Shown piece after piece: positions 32,851-36,109 of a DNA stretch of 36,109 nt (position 1 is the stretch's first letter; every line of letters begins with the position of its first letter). The stretch comes from Ignavibacteria bacterium (GTDB lineage Bacteria; Bacteroidota; Ignavibacteria; UBA10030): contig VGVZ01000030.1 in NCBI GenBank assembly GCA_016873805.1, positions 1 to 36,109 on the forward strand. Reading direction: 5' to 3'. The notes under the pieces were generated by a model. It saw only the letters and a program-made list of their open reading frames with translations. It had not been told where the DNA came from and made no database searches. A program made the translations under genes and the position numbers.

Positions 32851-33600
32851 TCAAAAGGCGCCGAAGAGCTTCAACGCCATCAATCCAATGGCCACTGCAA
32901 GAATGATGCGGATGAGCTTTTCGCCCCCCTTCACCGAGGCATGTGCGGCCCACCATCCGCCGATGGCGCCCCCCGCGCCGAGCACGAGTCCCAATCCCCA
33001 ATTGACATTTCCGGTGAGTGCGAAGATCAGAAGCGCCGGGACCATGTACATCAGGACGATCGTGACTTTGTGCATATTGACATACACGAGGTTCATCTTC
33101 AGCAAGTGGTACAGTGCGGCCATGAAGAGGAACCCAACACTCACCTGGATGAACCCGCCGTAGAAACCGATGCCGAACATCGCCGGGTAGATCCATTTTT
33201 CCCGATGGCGCGAGAGCCCGCCGGCATGTGGACCGTGTGGTTTCTGCGGAATCAGGATTGTGAAGACGGTGCCGATAAGAACGATGCCGAGTAGTTTCTG
33301 AAACAGTGCGTCGCTCACATTGACGGCAAGGAGTGCACCGGCGATCGCTCCGGGAAGAGCCCAGAGTGTGAGTCGGAGACTTTTCTGGAACTCATGCACC
33401 TCTTGTCTGCGGAACGAGGCGACCGCGGCGATGTTTTGCGTGATGATATGAATCCGGTTGGTTCCGTTCGCGAGAGCGCTGTCGAGTCCCATAAAAATCA
33501 GCGCGGGCAGTGTCAGCGTCGATCCTCCCCCTGCCATAACATTCAAGAAGCCGGAAACAATTCCGATGGCGAAAAGAAAGAGATATTGCAGGAAATCCAT
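32851..33600 (-). CDS. TauE/SafE-family membrane permease
   Basis: A 249-residue inner-membrane protein with about eight hydrophobic helices in two repeats. AAGGA lies 7 nt before the ATG at 33600. The first repeat contains GFLNVMAGGGSTLTLPAL and the second GFYGGFIQVSVGFLFM, the glycine-rich signatures of TauE/SafE (DUF81) permeases. These export sulfite, sulfoacetate or related organic anions. The substrate cannot be deduced, and no sulfur genes adjoin it. The 373 nt upstream (33601-33973) hold the promoter region of the next gene but no coding sequence that I can support. Confidence 0.87.
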   Translation of the reverse strand: MDFLQYLFLFAIGIVSGFLNVMAGGGSTLTLPALIFMGLDSALANGTNRIHIITQNIAAVASFRRQEVHEFQKSLRLTLWALPGAIAGALLAVNVSDALFQKLLGIVLIGTVFTILIPQKPHGPHAGGLSRHREKWIYPAMFGIGFYGGFIQVSVGFLFMAALYHLLKMNLVYVNMHKVTIVLMYMVPALLIFALTGNVNWGLGLVLGAGGAIGGWWAAHASVKGGEKLIRIILAVAIGLMALKLFGAF

Positions 33601-33874
33601 GAGAGTCCTTGATGCTTCCGGTGGTGGGCCGACAACGAAGGGATCGGAGGAGAGTGAAATGGCAAACTCTGTCTCAGAACCGAGTGACGTCAGCGTAGAA
33701 TCGGTGAAAATGTACGGAGATCGGACAGCAAGTTCAATGAAGGCCCGGAGTCGCATTCAGTTCTTTTCGCGTACCGCAGAAAAGATGGATCTCAACATGA
33801 GACCGTTTCCTCCCTCCATGCTGCCTTACCTGTCATACTCGATCTCCACGCACCTGGCCGCGCCAAGTTTCCCC

Positions 33875-33903
33875 TTGACATTAACCTGAAGATGATTTAA
33901 TCT
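33875..33903 (+). promoter_or_regulatory. Candidate promoter of the large exported protein
   Basis: A perfect TTGACA (33875-33880) is followed, after exactly 17 nt, by TAATCT (33898-33903), a weak -10. It lies 70 nt before the ATG at 33974. Confidence 0.45.
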
Positions 33904-33912
33904 TATTCGCCA

Positions 33913-33932
33913 CTGATTCCGGGGGGAATCAG
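33913..33932 (+). other. 5'-end stem-loop of the leader mRNA
   Basis: CTGATTCC (33913-33920) and GGAATCAG (33925-33932) form an 8-bp perfect stem with a GGGG loop, about 10 nt after the predicted -10. It would be the first structure in the transcript, as in 5' mRNA-stabilising hairpins. Confidence 0.4.
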
Positions 33933-33973
33933 ATTCATTTCTTCAGTGACCTTTCAACACAACAGGGGAACAT

Positions 33974-36109
33974 ATGAGAACACCAACACCACCGGTGCGG
34001 GCGGTCAGGCCCGCGCTCTTGTTTCTCCCCATGATTTCTTTGCTTGTTCATATCACTTATCTCTCGGCGCAGGTTGTGATTAGGGAGAAGGTGGAAATTG
34101 AGAAAAGCGGTGTGAACCAGCCACTGGGATCGTCGACGGTAAGCCAAAGCTCAACGGTATCGTACTTCGACCCACCAGTATTTGCGCTCTTTCCCAACTC
34201 GATTACGACCCCTCTTCCAGCTCTGCTTAATGTGCGAGGAGAAATTGACCGAGCGCCCCAGCGATCGAACACATGGGTTCAGCTTCGCTTCTTTGGGGGA
34301 TCTACTCCAGGGGGGCAGGGAAAGGTGGTTCGAATGATGGGCATCTCGAACAACATTCCATATGACATATCTGATCCGTTTGACGGTATTGTTGGGAAGC
34401 AAAGCCTCTGGGCAACAATGCTTGTCAGGGATCTAGCAAACACACGAGACTACGTCCCACAACACTATCCACAACGCTATGGATCCGCGAACGAAGCCAG
34501 ATTCGAATTTCTTGGCCAACTTGCCGGTCTTTCAGGATTGATAGATATTCCGGCGAGGGTAATTGCGACCGGCAGCATTCTCGATGAGGAAAGACTCGAT
34601 GGATGGCAACTAGAAGCCAGCAAGAAGAACTTGTTGTGTTCATACGCGCCGGACAGCATCAGCGTCGTGACCTTTATCAGTCAAAACGCGAAAGGAGAAA
34701 CATATGCGCCGACACGGATTCCGGGGGCCGAAGCGTGGGTGAGTCTCAAGGTTGAATCGAAGAGGGACTACGTTACGCTGAGAGAACCTGATCAAGGGGT
34801 GGTGGGAAGGGAAATCATCATCCGGATGCACAATCTATGGAGCGATGAGTACGCTCCGCTTGGAAGGGTCAGATTGGTCTATAATGCAAAGGCGGCTGCG
34901 GTTCCCGAGGGAATAGACACAGTGCGAGTGGCTATCAATGGGGGTGGGAAGTCCGCGAGCACGACCGTGCTGATTTGTTGTGACGTGAGCTATTTCGAGG
35001 TGATGACCGCAAAAGATACTGTGGAGCATGGAAGCACGATTGCACTGACGACAATTGCACGAGACTACTTCAAGAGGGAGATATCACTAAAAGAATCGCG
35101 CATGCTGAAATTCTCGGTTCCAGAGGGAAGCGGCTGTTTCATTGTTGCCGGGAGGGACACTGTTCCGGACGAGGCGGTCGTACCTTATGCTCTTGCGCGC
35201 AAAGGGGAAATTCAGTTTTGGGCGAACGGAAATGTTCCAGCAACATCAGAACCGGAGAAGCTTAGAATCCTAGCGCAAACGATCGAGGAGCCACGGTACG
35301 GATCTGTGTCTATTGTGATCAAGAAAGAAGCGCTGGACCATTTTCGGATTACATTTCGGAGTGATACAACGGCCTTTGCTGAGACAAATGAAATCTTTGT
35401 TCAGGCAAAAGACAAAGATAGCAATGACGTTGCACTTGATGGCTCGAAACTGTTAGGATTTGAAGTAGAGACAAATGCAGAATTTGCTACCTTTGTTGAC
35501 CGGCAGGGGGACACAGTGAAGGTGAGTCCGGCCATTCTGCGAGATGTTCGATATCAGGATGCGAACGATGGGTTGATACGTCTAGCGGCCGTGAAGAAGA
35601 ATCCTGATTCGGTGGTCGTGTGTCGGCTTCGAGTGGCGCTGCAAGAAGATGAGAATAAGATGGGAAGAAAGGATGCGATCGTTGTAGAACAGACCTTGAA
35701 GATTGTGATGGAAGGCGAACGAGTTGTGGAGCCAATCATTTCGCCGCGTACAATTCAAAAACCTGGAAAGGAGAATAAGAAAGAGTTCACGGTTCGGCTC
35801 ACGCGTGGGGGAAAGCCCATAGAGAATCATCCCTTCGGGTTGACAACTGACTATGTGGATAGTAGTGGTGGGCATAGCCATGTTACGCCACGGCGGACAG
35901 AAAAGAGGGAAAACGATGGCCACTTCATCCTGCGTCGGACGGGAACGGACTATGACAGACCGTACAACGGAAGCACTCAATCCAACGGAGAAGAGAGATT
36001 TGATTATGTTGCATCAATTTTCGGAGACATCATGCGAGTTCGCGTGGACTCGCGCATGAATCAGCTCCTATGGGATACGCTAAGCGTGGTTGAACGGGTG
36101 CCGGGGTTG
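33974..36109 (+). CDS. Large exported multi-domain protein, partial (3' end outside window)
   Basis: An ATG at 33974, with AGGGGA 5 nt upstream, opens a frame that has no stop for 712 codons and runs off the window edge. The N-terminus has a basic start and a hydrophobic stretch ending LSAQV, a likely signal peptide. The rest is beta-rich with Ig-like or invasin-like segments such as DHFRITFRSDTTAFAETNEIFVQAKD, which resembles bacterial Ig-like repeats. A GGHSH motif lies near residue 635. There is no catalytic motif. The size and composition suggest a cell-surface or secreted adhesin-like protein. Its C-terminus, where a sorting domain would be, is not visible. Confidence 0.8.
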   Translation, partial: MRTPTPPVRAVRPALLFLPMISLLVHITYLSAQVVIREKVEIEKSGVNQPLGSSTVSQSSTVSYFDPPVFALFPNSITTPLPALLNVRGEIDRAPQRSNTWVQLRFFGGSTPGGQGKVVRMMGISNNIPYDISDPFDGIVGKQSLWATMLVRDLANTRDYVPQHYPQRYGSANEARFEFLGQLAGLSGLIDIPARVIATGSILDEERLDGWQLEASKKNLLCSYAPDSISVVTFISQNAKGETYAPTRIPGAEAWVSLKVESKRDYVTLREPDQGVVGREIIIRMHNLWSDEYAPLGRVRLVYNAKAAAVPEGIDTVRVAINGGGKSASTTVLICCDVSYFEVMTAKDTVEHGSTIALTTIARDYFKREISLKESRMLKFSVPEGSGCFIVAGRDTVPDEAVVPYALARKGEIQFWANGNVPATSEPEKLRILAQTIEEPRYGSVSIVIKKEALDHFRITFRSDTTAFAETNEIFVQAKDKDSNDVALDGSKLLGFEVETNAEFATFVDRQGDTVKVSPAILRDVRYQDANDGLIRLAAVKKNPDSVVVCRLRVALQEDENKMGRKDAIVVEQTLKIVMEGERVVEPIISPRTIQKPGKENKKEFTVRLTRGGKPIENHPFGLTTDYVDSSGGHSHVTPRRTEKRENDGHFILRRTGTDYDRPYNGSTQSNGEERFDYVASIFGDIMRVRVDSRMNQLLWDTLSVVERVPGL

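Overview
The window looks like a chromosomal piece from a member of the Bacteroidota/Ignavibacteriota (FCB) lineage. The indicators are a Sec-exported, clade II-type nitrous oxide reductase, a TonB-dependent receptor with a carboxypeptidase-regulatory-like N-terminal domain, an S46 dipeptidyl peptidase and many exported proteins and lipoproteins. The exact taxon cannot be fixed from sequence reading alone. No tRNA, rRNA or CRISPR array was seen.

Layout. (1) 1-120: last 39 codons of an IS630-type transposase. (2) 128-4165: a sigma-54-activator response regulator and a soluble histidine kinase on the minus strand. Divergent from them are two small exported proteins on the plus strand, each about 60 nt downstream of the same -24/-12-like sequence and each followed by a strong hairpin terminator. 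(3) 4280-8111: a minus-strand operon encoding a methyltransferase, a TPR protein and an exported amidotransferase-fold protein. (4) 8426-23883: a nitrous-oxide respiration island. (5) 23884-28587: GNAT acetyltransferase, S9 peptidase, lipoprotein and S46 peptidase. (6) 28788-33600: serine hydrolase, small CxxC protein, dicarboxylate/amino-acid symporter, GAF protein and TauE/SafE permease. (7) 33974-36109: the first 712 codons of a large exported protein that runs off the window.

The island is read right to left from a promoter at 23805-23833: an Fe-S Rrf2 regulator, an NAD(P)H/flavin oxidoreductase with two ferredoxin-type clusters, a Tat-exported Rieske protein, a cytochrome b, a pentaheme cytochrome c, NosZ, a NosB-like membrane protein, NosL, NosD, NosF and NosY. 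A second transcription unit (promoter 12039-12067) encodes a DUF6448-like protein, an OprC/NosA-like copper TonB receptor and a second NosL-like protein. Together these cover regulation, electron delivery, the terminal reductase, Cu-site assembly and copper uptake. The gene order suggests that electrons pass through a Rieske/cytochrome b/multiheme c module to NosZ; no NosR, NosG or NosH gene is visible.

The main structural discovery is that the island is bracketed by a perfect 453-bp direct repeat (7969-8421 and 23884-24336). The left copy adjoins an intact methyltransferase and carries a decapitated GNAT gene; the right copy adjoins an intact GNAT gene and carries a beheaded methyltransferase fragment. 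Joining the outer flanks rebuilds a continuous operon (S9 peptidase-GNAT-methyltransferase-TPR-amidotransferase). The nos cassette therefore appears to be a discrete 15.9-kb insertion that one homologous recombination event could remove exactly.
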